Below are positions 1 through 8,071 of a stretch of 64,000 nucleotides of DNA, piece after piece; position 1 is the first letter of the stretch; each line of letters starts with the position of its first letter. Under the pieces are notes generated by a model. The model had not been told where the DNA came from. It saw only the letters and a program-made list of their open reading frames with translations, and made no database searches. Origin of the DNA: Luteimonas sp. YGD11-2 (GTDB lineage Bacteria > Pseudomonadota > Gammaproteobacteria > Xanthomonadales > Xanthomonadaceae); assembly GCF_004118975.1 (NCBI RefSeq), contig NZ_CP035376.1:1426001-1490000 (forward strand), given 5' to 3'. The translations under genes and the position numbers were made by a program.

Positions 1-20
1 AGAAGGAAGGGGCAGGGACG

Positions 21-740
21 ATGGGACTGGATGGATACCGGTACGCAGCGGCGATTACGGCGTCGGGCGTGTTGGCCGGGCGGATGCTGGCGATCGGCCT
101 CTCGCTGATGATTGCGGCGTGCGCACCGCGCGACGCCGAGACCACCGGGGAGCGTCCGCCACGTGCCGGCGAACCACTGAATCCGCTGCGAACGGCCGCA
201 CAGGTGGCCAGCATCCGCAGCTCGGCCCTGCTCGGTGATCGCGACGGTGTGCAGGCGGGTATGGAGGCGCTCAACGACGACTTCCGACGGTCCATCCGGC
301 TCGCCGATGTGTCCAGGCCCGTGGATCGCGAAGCCGCGCGCGCGGCCGCCCGCGAGGTGCCGGGTGTGCGTTCGGTGGCATGGATCGATCGCGAAAACAT
401 TTTCGCGATCGTGTCCCATGATGCCGCGCGCAGTCACGACACCATCGATGCGATCTGCGTAGCGCTCGATCCGTTGGGAGACACGCTGGGCGTGGTGGTC
501 AATCTCCAGAGTGGCGCGGCCACCACCGGCGACGCACTGGAGATCCTGAGCCGGAACTGCCAGCTCGAGCCGGGGGAGCGCGCGATGTTCCAGCGCAACC
601 GCCAGGTGGACGTCATCGCGCCGGAGTTGCGGGCGCTGCACAAGCGCAACAACGCCAGTGCGGAGCCGGACCTGCATGCACTTCGCCGCAGGCAGGCCGA
701 GGCCATGAAAGTGATCGAAGACACGACGCCGACGTTCTGA
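21..740 (+). CDS. putative lipoprotein of unknown function
   Basis: A 239-residue protein I do not recognise. The N-terminus has a hydrophobic segment ending in IAAC (Cys at residue 34), which fits a lipobox, so the protein is probably exported and lipidated. A second in-frame ATG at position 84 would give a very short signal without a basic N-region. The first ATG is preferred because a purine-rich stretch (AAGGAAGGGG) precedes it. The rest is soluble and mixed in charge, with two further Cys in the mature part that could form a disulfide. It stands alone, followed by a short gap and another plus-strand gene. Function unknown. Confidence 0.7.
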   Translation: MGLDGYRYAAAITASGVLAGRMLAIGLSLMIAACAPRDAETTGERPPRAGEPLNPLRTAAQVASIRSSALLGDRDGVQAGMEALNDDFRRSIRLADVSRPVDREAARAAAREVPGVRSVAWIDRENIFAIVSHDAARSHDTIDAICVALDPLGDTLGVVVNLQSGAATTGDALEILSRNCQLEPGERAMFQRNRQVDVIAPELRALHKRNNASAEPDLHALRRRQAEAMKVIEDTTPTF

Positions 741-785
741 CCCGCCCGGCATCGCGGCTTCACGCCTGGCGCCTATGCTTGCGCG

Positions 786-1547
786 ATGAAGCAGCTGGCC
801 GAAACGTTCTGGAATCTCCGCGGGGTGTACCGGGTGGGCGGCGTGCTCGATATCGGCACGCATATGTCGATCGTGCGGCGGCCGGACGGCCGATACGTGG
901 TGATCGATGGCTGCGCACTCGATGAGCCGCAACGCAGGGCGCTGATGGCACTGACCGGCGACGGCGCGCTGGTGGGTGCGGTGGTGCATGTGCACCCGTT
1001 CCACACCCTGCATGTGGAAGCCACGCACCGGCTGTTCCCGGCGGCAGCCCTGTATGGCACCGCGCGGCATCGCCGCAAGGCACCGTCGCTGCCGTGGGCC
1101 GGCACGCCGGTGGAGGAATGGGGTGGCGACCACCCGCTGGCGGACGTGTTCGATCTTTCAGTGCCCGATGGCGTCGACTTCGTCTGCCCGGACGAGCGCG
1201 TGCACGTGGCCTCGGTGCTGGTGCGACACCGAAGCGAAGGCCTCGTCCATGTCGACGACACCTTCAATGTGGTGGCAGCGCCGGGAATCCTGCGCGGTGT
1301 GCTTCCACAGTCGTCGCTACGCATGCACCCGATGCTTGCGCGTGGGCTGAAGCAGACCGCGGGCGCCGCGGATGCCTACGCGGCGTGGGCCCGGCGCGTG
1401 GCGGTGGAGTGGGCCGATACCCGGATCGTGTGCGCCGCGCACTCGGCCGTGCGGACACTTCCAGCGGGCGGCTTCAGGGAGGAAGTGCATGCGGCGCTGG
1501 CGCGCGTGTCCCGCACGCTGGAGCGCCATCGCGCCCGACACGGGTAA
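786..1547 (+). CDS. metallo-beta-lactamase-fold-like hypothetical protein
   Basis: A 253-residue soluble protein without a signal peptide. Residues 20-80 resemble the N-terminal half of a metallo-beta-lactamase fold: a Gly/Asp-rich strand region, a VVIDG strand, then a His cluster (HVHPFHTLH, residues 68-76) where the family normally has HxHxDH. The usual Asp-His is not there, so metal binding may be altered. Further His residues (for example in LVHVDDTF) could complete a site. This resembles MBL-like proteins of the DUF4336 type, but I cannot assign a substrate. The fold is an inference from the motif, not a firm match. Confidence 0.6.
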   Translation: MKQLAETFWNLRGVYRVGGVLDIGTHMSIVRRPDGRYVVIDGCALDEPQRRALMALTGDGALVGAVVHVHPFHTLHVEATHRLFPAAALYGTARHRRKAPSLPWAGTPVEEWGGDHPLADVFDLSVPDGVDFVCPDERVHVASVLVRHRSEGLVHVDDTFNVVAAPGILRGVLPQSSLRMHPMLARGLKQTAGAADAYAAWARRVAVEWADTRIVCAAHSAVRTLPAGGFREEVHAALARVSRTLERHRARHG

Positions 1548-1609
1548 CCGGCAAGGTGCGCGGCAGGCGCGCGTACGGCGCGCCCGCGGGTATCGGCAAG
1601 CGTGGTGCC

Positions 1610-1921
1610 TCAGTAACCGCGTTCCTTCTCGATGCGCGAATCCAGCAGCCCCTTGAGCTTGTCGCAGGCGCCGCGCACGGCACGGTCGATGTCCTGCTCT
1701 TCGTGGCTGGCCGCTATCGGGTCGTCATTCTGCATACGCACTTCGATCGCACAGCGCTTGTCCTGGCCGCCCTTGATCGAATTGGTGTCGGAGATGAACA
1801 CCTCGATCCGGCTCAGGCGCGGGAAGAACCGCCCGAGATGCTGCTCGAGCATGCCGTTGATATGCGTCTCCAGCGCATCGGTGCCGTCGATATGGTTGTC
1901 GGTGTTCAACTGGATGATCAC
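1610..1921 (-). CDS. HPF/RaiA-like ribosome-associated protein
   Basis: A 103-residue protein with the length and pattern of the sigma-54 modulation/hibernation-promoting-factor family: an N-terminal strand-helix segment, then RIEVFISD, then CAIEVRM, and a C-terminal helix. Family members bind the 30S subunit near the decoding centre and dimerise or inactivate ribosomes in stationary phase. It is not next to rpoN, where the canonical hpf usually lies, so it is probably a second, diverged paralogue (often annotated as HPF/RaiA family protein). It is transcribed divergently from the flavin oxidoreductase at 2144. Confidence 0.8.
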   Translation of the reverse strand: MIIQLNTDNHIDGTDALETHINGMLEQHLGRFFPRLSRIEVFISDTNSIKGGQDKRCAIEVRMQNDDPIAASHEEQDIDRAVRGACDKLKGLLDSRIEKERGY

Positions 1922-2143
1922 TGGGCGGCTCCTCTGGTTGCGAAGGTTTCCGCCACCATCGCATCCGCCGCGCGGGCCTTACGTGAAGCGTGCACCGCGC
2001 GCCGCCACCGGAAAAACGTGCATCGCCCGGTTCCCATGCGCATGGCACGCGCGGCTCACGCGGCGTCGCCGTCGCACAGGGCAGGTTGCGATCCTTGCCG
2101 GCCGCACCCATCAAGGGTCCGTCCCCACGCTCACGGAGTTGTC

Positions 2144-3247
2144 ATGCATTCGCACCTGCTGTCGCCGGTCCAGGCCGGTTCGCTCACCCTTCCCAACCGC
2201 GTGGTCATGGCGCCACTGACGCGTTCGCGCGCGGGCCAGCCCGGCGACGTGCCCACGCCACTCAACGCCACGTACTACGCGCAGCGCGCCAGCGCCGGGC
2301 TGATCGTCTCGGAAGCGACGCAGATCTCCCCACAGGGCCAGGGCTATGCGTGGACGCCGGGCATCTACAGCGACGCGCAGGAAGCCGGCTGGAAGCAGGT
2401 GACGGATGCCGTGCATGCCAGGGGCGGACGCATCGCCGCGCAGCTGTGGCACGTCGGTCGCATCTCGCACCCGCTGGCGCAGGTGGATGGCGCGACGCCG
2501 GTTGCGCCGTCGGCGATCGCCGCGGAAGGCGCGAGTGCCTTCGTGGTGCAGGAGGACGGCACCCCGGGCAACGTGCCCACGGCGGTGCCACGTGCGCTGG
2601 AAACCGACGAGATCGCCGGTGTCGTGGCCGATTATGCGAGCGCCGCGCAACGCGCCGACCGTGCCGGTTTCGACATGGTGGAGGTGCATGCCGCCAACGG
2701 CTATCTGCTGCAGCAGTTCCTGTCGACCAACAGCAACACCCGCAGTGATCGTTACGGCGGATCGCTCGAGAACCGTGCGCGGATCGTGCTGGAGGTGGTG
2801 GATGCGGTGGTGGACGCGCTCGGTGCGGGCCGCGTGGGCGTGCGCCTGTCGCCGCATTTCAGCGGGCATGGCATCGCCGACGCGGAGCCGGAGCAAAGCG
2901 CGCTGTACCTGGCGCGGGAGTTCAGCCGCCGCGGCATCGCCTACCTGCATATCGCCGAGCCGGACTGGGCCGGTGGCCCGAAGCTGGACGAGGCGTTCCG
3001 CCGCGCATTGCGCGAGGCTTTCCAGGGTGTGCTGGTCTTCTGCGGCGGCTATACGGCCCGGACCGCGGATGCGCTGATCGCATCGGGCATCGCCGATGCC
3101 GTGGCGTTCGGGCGGCCATTCATTGCCAATCCGGACCTGATCGAACGCTTCCGCGCCGGTGCCACGCTCAACGAGCCGGACCCCTCGACCTTCTACGGCG
3201 GCGCCGAGCGCGGTTATACCGATTACCCGACGATGGAGCAGGGCTGA
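2144..3247 (+). CDS. NADH:flavin oxidoreductase, old yellow enzyme family (NemA-like alkene reductase)
   Basis: A 367-residue FMN-dependent ene-reductase. Family enzymes reduce activated C=C bonds, N-ethylmaleimide or nitro compounds with NAD(P)H in the cytosol. Visible features are the opening LSPVQAGSLTLPNRVVMAPL, QLWHVGR near residue 100, the substrate-binding HAAN pair (His182, Asn185), the NTRSDRYGG segment just after it (around residues 198-206) and FGRPFIANPDL at the C-terminal FMN phosphate site. Length is normal for the class. The frame is open far upstream (to 1094), but homology begins at the ATG at 2144. The physiological substrate is not evident; electrophile detoxification is likely. 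Confidence 0.92.
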   Translation: MHSHLLSPVQAGSLTLPNRVVMAPLTRSRAGQPGDVPTPLNATYYAQRASAGLIVSEATQISPQGQGYAWTPGIYSDAQEAGWKQVTDAVHARGGRIAAQLWHVGRISHPLAQVDGATPVAPSAIAAEGASAFVVQEDGTPGNVPTAVPRALETDEIAGVVADYASAAQRADRAGFDMVEVHAANGYLLQQFLSTNSNTRSDRYGGSLENRARIVLEVVDAVVDALGAGRVGVRLSPHFSGHGIADAEPEQSALYLAREFSRRGIAYLHIAEPDWAGGPKLDEAFRRALREAFQGVLVFCGGYTARTADALIASGIADAVAFGRPFIANPDLIERFRAGATLNEPDPSTFYGGAERGYTDYPTMEQG

Positions 3248-3270
3248 GCGCCCCCCGCACAGGTTCCAGG

Positions 3271-3300
3271 CGCAGGCATTCCCGAAGCGGGGTGCCTGCG
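3271..3300. terminator. hairpin in convergent gap, possible bidirectional terminator
   Basis: An 8-bp outer stem (CGCAGGCA/TGCCTGCG) encloses a second CCCG/CGGG stem, placed between the convergent ends of the flavin oxidoreductase and the pseudouridine synthase. There is no U-tract on either side, so intrinsic termination is uncertain. Confidence 0.45.
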
Positions 3301-3326
3301 TCGGCCAGGTCGTTACCGGATGCTGC

Positions 3327-4049
3327 TCAGAAGCGCTCGCCCACCGGCAGGTAGCGCCACGTGCCGACGGGCATCTTCGCCAGCGCGATCCTGCCGATGC
3401 GGATGCGGCGGATCGCCACCACCTCCAGGCCGACCTCCGCGCACATGTGGCGCAGCTGCCCGCCCTGCACGCCCTTGAGCGCGAAACGCAGGCGGATCTC
3501 GTTCTGCCAGCTCACCTTGCAGCGCGGGATCGCGCGGCCGCCGTACTCCAGGCCGTGGTTGAGGCGTGCGAGGCCCCATGGCGGCAGTTCGCCGCTGACC
3601 TCGACGATGTATTCCTGCTCGATCCCGTCGCGGTCCTCGGTGAGGCGGCGCCACACGCGGCCGTCCTGGGTAAGCACCATCAGCCCGCTGGCTTCGGCAT
3701 CCAGCGGCACCAGTGGGGTCAGGCGGTGGAAGTGGCGCTGCAGCATGCGCACGCCGGATGGATCCTCCGGCCAGCGCGTGTCAGGCTGCACCAGCGGAGC
3801 GGCGGGCTGCGGGCCGCTGATGGTGTCGTAGCCGGCCGGCTTGTGCAGCAGGATGGTCGCCGGCTCCGCCGCGGCCAGTTGCGCGGCGGGGTCGACCTCG
3901 ATGGCTTCGGTGGTCACCCGGAACGCCGGATCCTCGACCACTGCACCGTCGACCGAGACCCAGCCGCCCTTGATGTACTGCTCGGCATCGGCGCGGGAAC
4001 ACCCGGTCAGTTCGATGACGCGTCTGGCCAGGCGTACGGGGTCGGACAT
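3327..4049 (-). CDS. rluF: RsuA/RluF-family pseudouridine synthase
   Basis: A 240-residue protein with an N-terminal S4 RNA-binding domain (about residues 1-55: RLARRVIELTGCSRADAEQYI) followed by the RsuA-type catalytic domain. The LLHKPAG motif lies at 67-73 and the catalytic Asp is in PLDAEASGL (Asp117). Family members isomerise U to pseudouridine in rRNA or tRNA; RluF modifies 23S U2604 and tRNA-Tyr U35 in E. coli. Length and motif order fit RluF best, but RluB/RluE-type specificity cannot be excluded. The canonical RLDxxTxGLL motif is relaxed here to PLDAEASGLM. Confidence 0.82.
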   Translation of the reverse strand: MSDPVRLARRVIELTGCSRADAEQYIKGGWVSVDGAVVEDPAFRVTTEAIEVDPAAQLAAAEPATILLHKPAGYDTISGPQPAAPLVQPDTRWPEDPSGVRMLQRHFHRLTPLVPLDAEASGLMVLTQDGRVWRRLTEDRDGIEQEYIVEVSGELPPWGLARLNHGLEYGGRAIPRCKVSWQNEIRLRFALKGVQGGQLRHMCAEVGLEVVAIRRIRIGRIALAKMPVGTWRYLPVGERF

Positions 4050-4137
4050 GGAAGGCTGCCGTGGATCGGGCCGCGCAGTGTACCGGCCGTCCCCTTGCGG
4101 GGTCGTGGTGCCGCACCCGTGCGGCTATCCTGCGCCG

Positions 4138-4449
4138 ATGGCCGGGTCACCTCCGATACTGGAATTCGCGCATCCGGTGTTCCTGGCCGGCCGCAACACC
4201 ACGGTGCGGCGCGGCACCCGCTGGCATGGCGTGCCGTTCGCCCGTCTGCGGCTGGGCGACGGCAGCCTGTCGCCGCCGGTGTGCCTCGAGACCGCGGTGC
4301 GGCTGTTGCGCGACATCGATGCGGACGCGCTGAGGTTCGAGCACGACCCCGCCTGCCGCACGCCGGCAGGTCTGCTCGCGGTGCTGCGGATCCACTACCC
4401 GGGAATCCGCGAGGACGAGGCGGTGACGCTCTGCCACTTCGATCTCTGA
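4138..4449 (+). CDS. small protein of unknown function
   Basis: A 103-residue soluble protein starting at the ATG at 4138, about 90 bp upstream-divergent from the RluF-like gene. The visible pattern (HPVFLAGRNTTVRRGTRWHG, then LRLGDGS) vaguely recalls ASCH-type nucleotide-binding folds, but I would not assign it. The C-terminus ends in ALTLCHFDL-like hydrophobic/acidic residues. No signal peptide or membrane segment. Probably real given the normal codon pattern and absence of any overlapping gene. Confidence 0.6.
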   Translation: MAGSPPILEFAHPVFLAGRNTTVRRGTRWHGVPFARLRLGDGSLSPPVCLETAVRLLRDIDADALRFEHDPACRTPAGLLAVLRIHYPGIREDEAVTLCHFDL

Positions 4450-4486
4450 CCGGCCACCGGCGCACCGGCAGCGGTAGCCGCCTGTC

Positions 4487-6388
4487 TCAACGCCGGAACC
4501 AGCTGTGCAGGCGCGCCAGCAGCAGTTCCACGTCGCCCAGGGCTGCGCGCCCGGCACGCACGCGCACCGCTTCTGCCGGGACGTCGGTGCTGATGTCGTT
4601 GACGCCCAGGTCCATGTAGCGGGCCATGCGTTCCGGGTCGTTCACCGTCCATGCCTGCAGCAGGTAGCCGTGGCGGCGGGCATCGGCCACCGCGGCGGTA
4701 TCGATCTGCAGGTGGTTGAGGCCGAGCATGTCGAAGTCGGTGCGGCGCGAGGCGCCCGGCAGCGCGGCCGTGGCGAACAGAGCGAGCTGCACTTCCGGAG
4801 ATGTCTCGCGGGCCGCGCGCACGAGCTCCGGCGACAGCGAGGCCAGCATGACCACGTCGTCCCGGCCGCCATGCCCGATTTCCCGCAGGGTCGCATCGAG
4901 CAGCGCCTGCGCGTTGTGCGCGTCGGGCTTCAGCTCGACCAGGGCCAGCGCACGGCCGTCGATGAAGGCGAGCGCTTCGCCAAGCGTCGCGATGCGTTCA
5001 CCGTGGAAAGCCGGGTCGAACCAGCTGCCGATGTCGATGTCGCGCATTGCGGCCAGTGGCAGGTCCTCCACCGCACGCGGGTCGTTGGCCACGCGGCGGA
5101 AGTCGCTGTCGTGGAACACCACCACCTCGCCATCCGCACTCAGGCGCACGTCGAACTCGATCGCATCGGCGCCGGCATCGACCGCCGCCTGGAATGCGGC
5201 GAGGGTGTTCTCCGGCGCCACGGTGGATGCACCGCGGTGCGCGGTCACGGTCACCTCGTTGCGCAGGTTCATGCTGGCCACCGCCAGCGACGCCTGCACC
5301 AGCGCCACCACCAGGAACGCCGCTTCCGCGCCCCATACGAAACGCCCGGGGTGGGCGGGCGTGGCATCGACGGCGCGGCCGCCCCGGGCACCGCCAAGGC
5401 GGTGGAACAGGGCACGCACCAGCAACGTGTTGAGGGTGGTGCCCAGCAGCAGCACGCCGAGCGCGGTGGCGGCATACAGCGTCAGGTAGACCACCATGCC
5501 GATGTTGGCGAGCACGCGATGGGGTGGGATCCAGTCCAGCAACGGTGTCGCCGTGCGGTCGTACAGCGCGGTCACCAGCAGCGGCAGCGCAGCGACGGTG
5601 AGCGCCACGCCCACCACCAGCGCCGCGATGCGCAGGTGCCGGCCGCGGGTGAGGTCGCGGCTGCGCACCAGCGCAGCCACCGGTGAACGGCCTTCCAGCA
5701 CCAGCGCGGGCGTGGCCAGCAGCCAGCGGAAGTACAGCGTGGCGTGCAGCAACAGCCCGGCGACCAGGACCGGCAGGAAACCGGCAAGAAAACCCCAGAG
5801 TGCCGGCGGCCGTGTAGCCACCACGAAGTAGGGGTCGTATCCGCCCAGCAGCAGCCAGTACAGGGTGCCGCCAACCACCAGCCAGGGCACGGCAAGCAGC
5901 GCGTGGGCGGACACCTGCAGGGCGGCCAGCACCGCCAGCGGCAGTGCGCGGCGCAGCATGCCCAGCAGTGCCGCGGCGGCGGTGCGGTAGCGGCAGCCGC
6001 GGCTGGCGGAGACCAGCAGCATGCCGGCCTGCTGCAGCATCACCACGTACCACGACAGCGCACCGGCCAGTGCCAGCCACGCCAGCGCCAGAAGGTCGCG
6101 GGCAAGGTCGTTGAGCTCGCCTGCCAGCGGCCCCTCGACCCAGTGCAGCAGCGCTGCCAGCGACCAGGTGGTCAGTGGTGCCGCGGCGATGGTCGCGAAC
6201 GCGGTGAACAGCAGGTACCAGGCCAGCATCGGCCGGAGGTGGCGGCGCAGGTCGCGGCGGATGTCGTGGACGAGGATGCCGCGCAACAGCCGGCGGTCAT
6301 CGGTGATGACGGCGGTCGCGCGGCCGCCGCCGTCGTGTCCGCCACCCTGCATGTCCCGGCCGTTGCGCATCGCCGGAAGTGTAGTCAC
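4487..6388 (-). CDS. glycerophosphodiester phosphodiesterase with N-terminal membrane domain
   Basis: A 633-residue two-part protein. Residues about 50-375 form a multi-helix membrane domain of the glycerophosphoryl diester phosphodiesterase membrane type. Residues about 380-625 are a GDPD TIM barrel with the catalytic HRG (384-386), Glu394 in PENT, the EFDV metal site (411-414) and HDSD (426-429). The enzyme cleaves glycerophosphodiesters to sn-glycerol-3-phosphate and an alcohol, probably at the membrane surface. This fusion is known in several bacteria. The poorly conserved first 30 residues (Gly/Asp rich) suggest the true start may be one of the internal Met codons. Confidence 0.9.
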   Translation of the reverse strand: MTTLPAMRNGRDMQGGGHDGGGRATAVITDDRRLLRGILVHDIRRDLRRHLRPMLAWYLLFTAFATIAAAPLTTWSLAALLHWVEGPLAGELNDLARDLLALAWLALAGALSWYVVMLQQAGMLLVSASRGCRYRTAAAALLGMLRRALPLAVLAALQVSAHALLAVPWLVVGGTLYWLLLGGYDPYFVVATRPPALWGFLAGFLPVLVAGLLLHATLYFRWLLATPALVLEGRSPVAALVRSRDLTRGRHLRIAALVVGVALTVAALPLLVTALYDRTATPLLDWIPPHRVLANIGMVVYLTLYAATALGVLLLGTTLNTLLVRALFHRLGGARGGRAVDATPAHPGRFVWGAEAAFLVVALVQASLAVASMNLRNEVTVTAHRGASTVAPENTLAAFQAAVDAGADAIEFDVRLSADGEVVVFHDSDFRRVANDPRAVEDLPLAAMRDIDIGSWFDPAFHGERIATLGEALAFIDGRALALVELKPDAHNAQALLDATLREIGHGGRDDVVMLASLSPELVRAARETSPEVQLALFATAALPGASRRTDFDMLGLNHLQIDTAAVADARRHGYLLQAWTVNDPERMARYMDLGVNDISTDVPAEAVRVRAGRAALGDVELLLARLHSWFRR

Positions 6389-6441
6389 CGCGCGCGAAGC
6401 CGGAGTGGGTAGACTGCGCGCCCCACCTCCCTGCCGGTCCG

Positions 6442-6924
6442 ATGATCAACAACGACGTCCTGCGCAGCATCCGCTACATGCTCGACCTGGGCGACCAGAA
6501 GCTCATCGACATCGCCCGGCTCGCCGACCCCGCCTTCGACGTCGACCGCGACACGGTGCGCGCGATGCTGCTCAGGGAGGACGAGCCCGGCCATGTCGCC
6601 TGTAGCGACGAGGTGCTGGCGCACGTGCTCGATGGCCTGATCGTGCACCTGCGCGGGCGCGAGGAAGGCAGGCCGCCGCGGCCGGTGGAGAAGCGCATCA
6701 CCAACAACGTGGTGCTGAAGAAGCTGCGGGTGGCGTTCGAACTGACCGATGCCGACATGCATGCGATCTTCGACGCTGCCGGCTTCCCGGTGACCAAGCC
6801 GGAACTTTCCGCGCTGTTCCGCCAGGCCGGGCACCGCAACTTCCGCGCCTGTGGCGACCAGCTGCTGCGCAACTTCCTCAAGGGCCTGACCCTGCGCGTG
6901 CGCGGCGGCCAGGCCAGCGGCTGA
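6442..6924 (+). CDS. DUF1456 family protein (YehS-like)
   Basis: A 160-residue protein with two tandem DUF1456 helical repeats. The first begins NNDVLRSIRYMLDL and the second NNVVLKKLRVAFEL, each followed by an aspartate-containing helix (LIDIARLAD; DADMHAIFDAAG). This matches YehS of E. coli, whose function is unknown. Length is typical. It is divergent from the phosphodiesterase gene (53-bp gap) and meets the TrmY-like gene tail to tail. Confidence 0.9.
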   Translation: MINNDVLRSIRYMLDLGDQKLIDIARLADPAFDVDRDTVRAMLLREDEPGHVACSDEVLAHVLDGLIVHLRGREEGRPPRPVEKRITNNVVLKKLRVAFELTDADMHAIFDAAGFPVTKPELSALFRQAGHRNFRACGDQLLRNFLKGLTLRVRGGQASG

Positions 6925-6933
6925 GGCCGGTCG

Positions 6934-7527
6934 TCAGCGCTGGTCCAGTTCGTAGTGGATCAGCACCACGCACTGCGATGCGAACAGCATCCTCGGTCCG
7001 AGCGCCAGTTTCCGCGCGCCCATGCGTTCCAGGCCGGGAATGACCTTCTTCGGCATCGGGATGTGGTCGGTCAGCAGGAAACAGGGGTTGTCGGCGAACA
7101 CCTGCCCGCGGATCGGCGTGCCCTTCGGGTCCATCAGGAACAGCTGGTGGTCCACCGACAGCGCCTGTACCAGCCGCTCGAAGCTGGTGGTGCTGACGGT
7201 GACGCCGGGCTCCACCGGGCGGGTCTCCTCCTTGGCCATGCCGCGCGAGACATCCAGCGCATGGGCGATGCGGCCGAGCAGCGTGCGCTCGTCGAAGCCG
7301 CCGATGTCCTGCATGGCGTTGGCCTCGAAGCGGATGCTGCGCGAGTAGTCGCGGGTGCTTTCGAGCACCAGGTGGACGATGACGTCGGCGCGGTGCGATT
7401 GCGCGACGAACACGGCGTTCATCAGCGTGTGCGCGAGGATCTCGCTGTGCGCGTCGCGGCCGACCGAGGCCAGCAGTGCCTGGCTGTCGGTCGGCGCCGC
7501 GCGCGCTCTGAGTACGAAGGTTCGCAT
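6934..7527 (-). CDS. TrmY-like RNA methyltransferase (SPOUT family, UPF0217/DUF358)
   Basis: From the ATG at 7527 (RTFVLRAR) the protein is 197 residues, the normal size for the TrmY family. The characteristic blocks are an N-terminal RTFVLRARAAP, LMNAVFVAQSHRADV, the ALSVDHQLFLMDPKGTPIR region, NPCFLLTDHIPMPKK and the SPOUT-knot-like C-terminal LALGPRMLFASQCVVLIHYELD. Archaeal TrmY methylates N1 of pseudouridine 54 in tRNA using SAM. Bacterial members exist but their substrate is not established, because bacterial tRNAs normally carry ribothymidine at 54. A longer reading to 7626 adds low-complexity residues and is unlikely. Confidence 0.85.
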   Translation of the reverse strand: MRTFVLRARAAPTDSQALLASVGRDAHSEILAHTLMNAVFVAQSHRADVIVHLVLESTRDYSRSIRFEANAMQDIGGFDERTLLGRIAHALDVSRGMAKEETRPVEPGVTVSTTSFERLVQALSVDHQLFLMDPKGTPIRGQVFADNPCFLLTDHIPMPKKVIPGLERMGARKLALGPRMLFASQCVVLIHYELDQR

Positions 7528-7624
7528 CCGGGTCCTGGTGGTGTGGCCGTTCGCACCGCAGCGGCGCGCCGGCTGCCATTGTCCCCGTAAATCCGTCCGA
7601 CCGTTCCACCACCAGAGCCCATGC

Positions 7625-8068
7625 ATGCTGCGTCAACTGCTGCCCCGTGATCTCGGCTTCGAAGTGCAGCCGCGCGACGAGACGTCGCTGTTCCGCTGGT
7701 TCCTGGCCAGCTTCCTGTTCGGCAACCGCATCTCCCAGGCGGTGGCGGCGCAGACCTGGCGCGTGCTGGTGGTCACGCATGGTCTCGATACGCCCGACAG
7801 GCTGTGTGCCTGCAGCCACCGCGAACTGGTGCGCATGCTGGGCGAGGGCGGCTACCGGCGCTACGACGAATCCACCGCCGAACGCCTGACGCTGCTGTGC
7901 CGGACGCTGATCGACCAGTACGGCGGGCGCATCCTCGGCATTGCCGAGGCGGCGACGGACCGCGAGGATTTCGAGCGTCGGGTGCTTGCGTTCAAGGGCG
8001 TCGGCCCGGTGACGCTGGGCATCTTCATGCGCGAGGCGGGGCCGGCGCTGTTCGACGACCCGGGGTGA
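7625..8068 (+). CDS. HhH-GPD-like / endonuclease III-like small protein
   Basis: A 147-residue protein beginning MLRQLLPRDLGFEVQPRD. It has helical segments (FRWFLASFLFGNRIS) and a C-terminal helix-hairpin-helix with FKGVGPVTLGIFMRE (about residues 125-139), as in HhH-GPD DNA glycosylases such as Nth/MutY. There is no iron-sulfur Cys loop and no clear Lys/Asp catalytic pair after the hairpin, since the protein ends shortly after it. It may be a DNA-binding relative rather than an active glycosylase. It starts 97 bp from the divergent TrmY-like gene and ends 3 bp before rlmF, tail to tail. Confidence 0.72.
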   Translation: MLRQLLPRDLGFEVQPRDETSLFRWFLASFLFGNRISQAVAAQTWRVLVVTHGLDTPDRLCACSHRELVRMLGEGGYRRYDESTAERLTLLCRTLIDQYGGRILGIAEAATDREDFERRVLAFKGVGPVTLGIFMREAGPALFDDPG

Positions 8069-8071
8069 TGC

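Noticed and set aside
1094-2143. N-terminal extension of the flavin oxidoreductase frame
   Set aside because: The upstream 350 codons overlap two other genes and look random; homology starts at the ATG at 2144.
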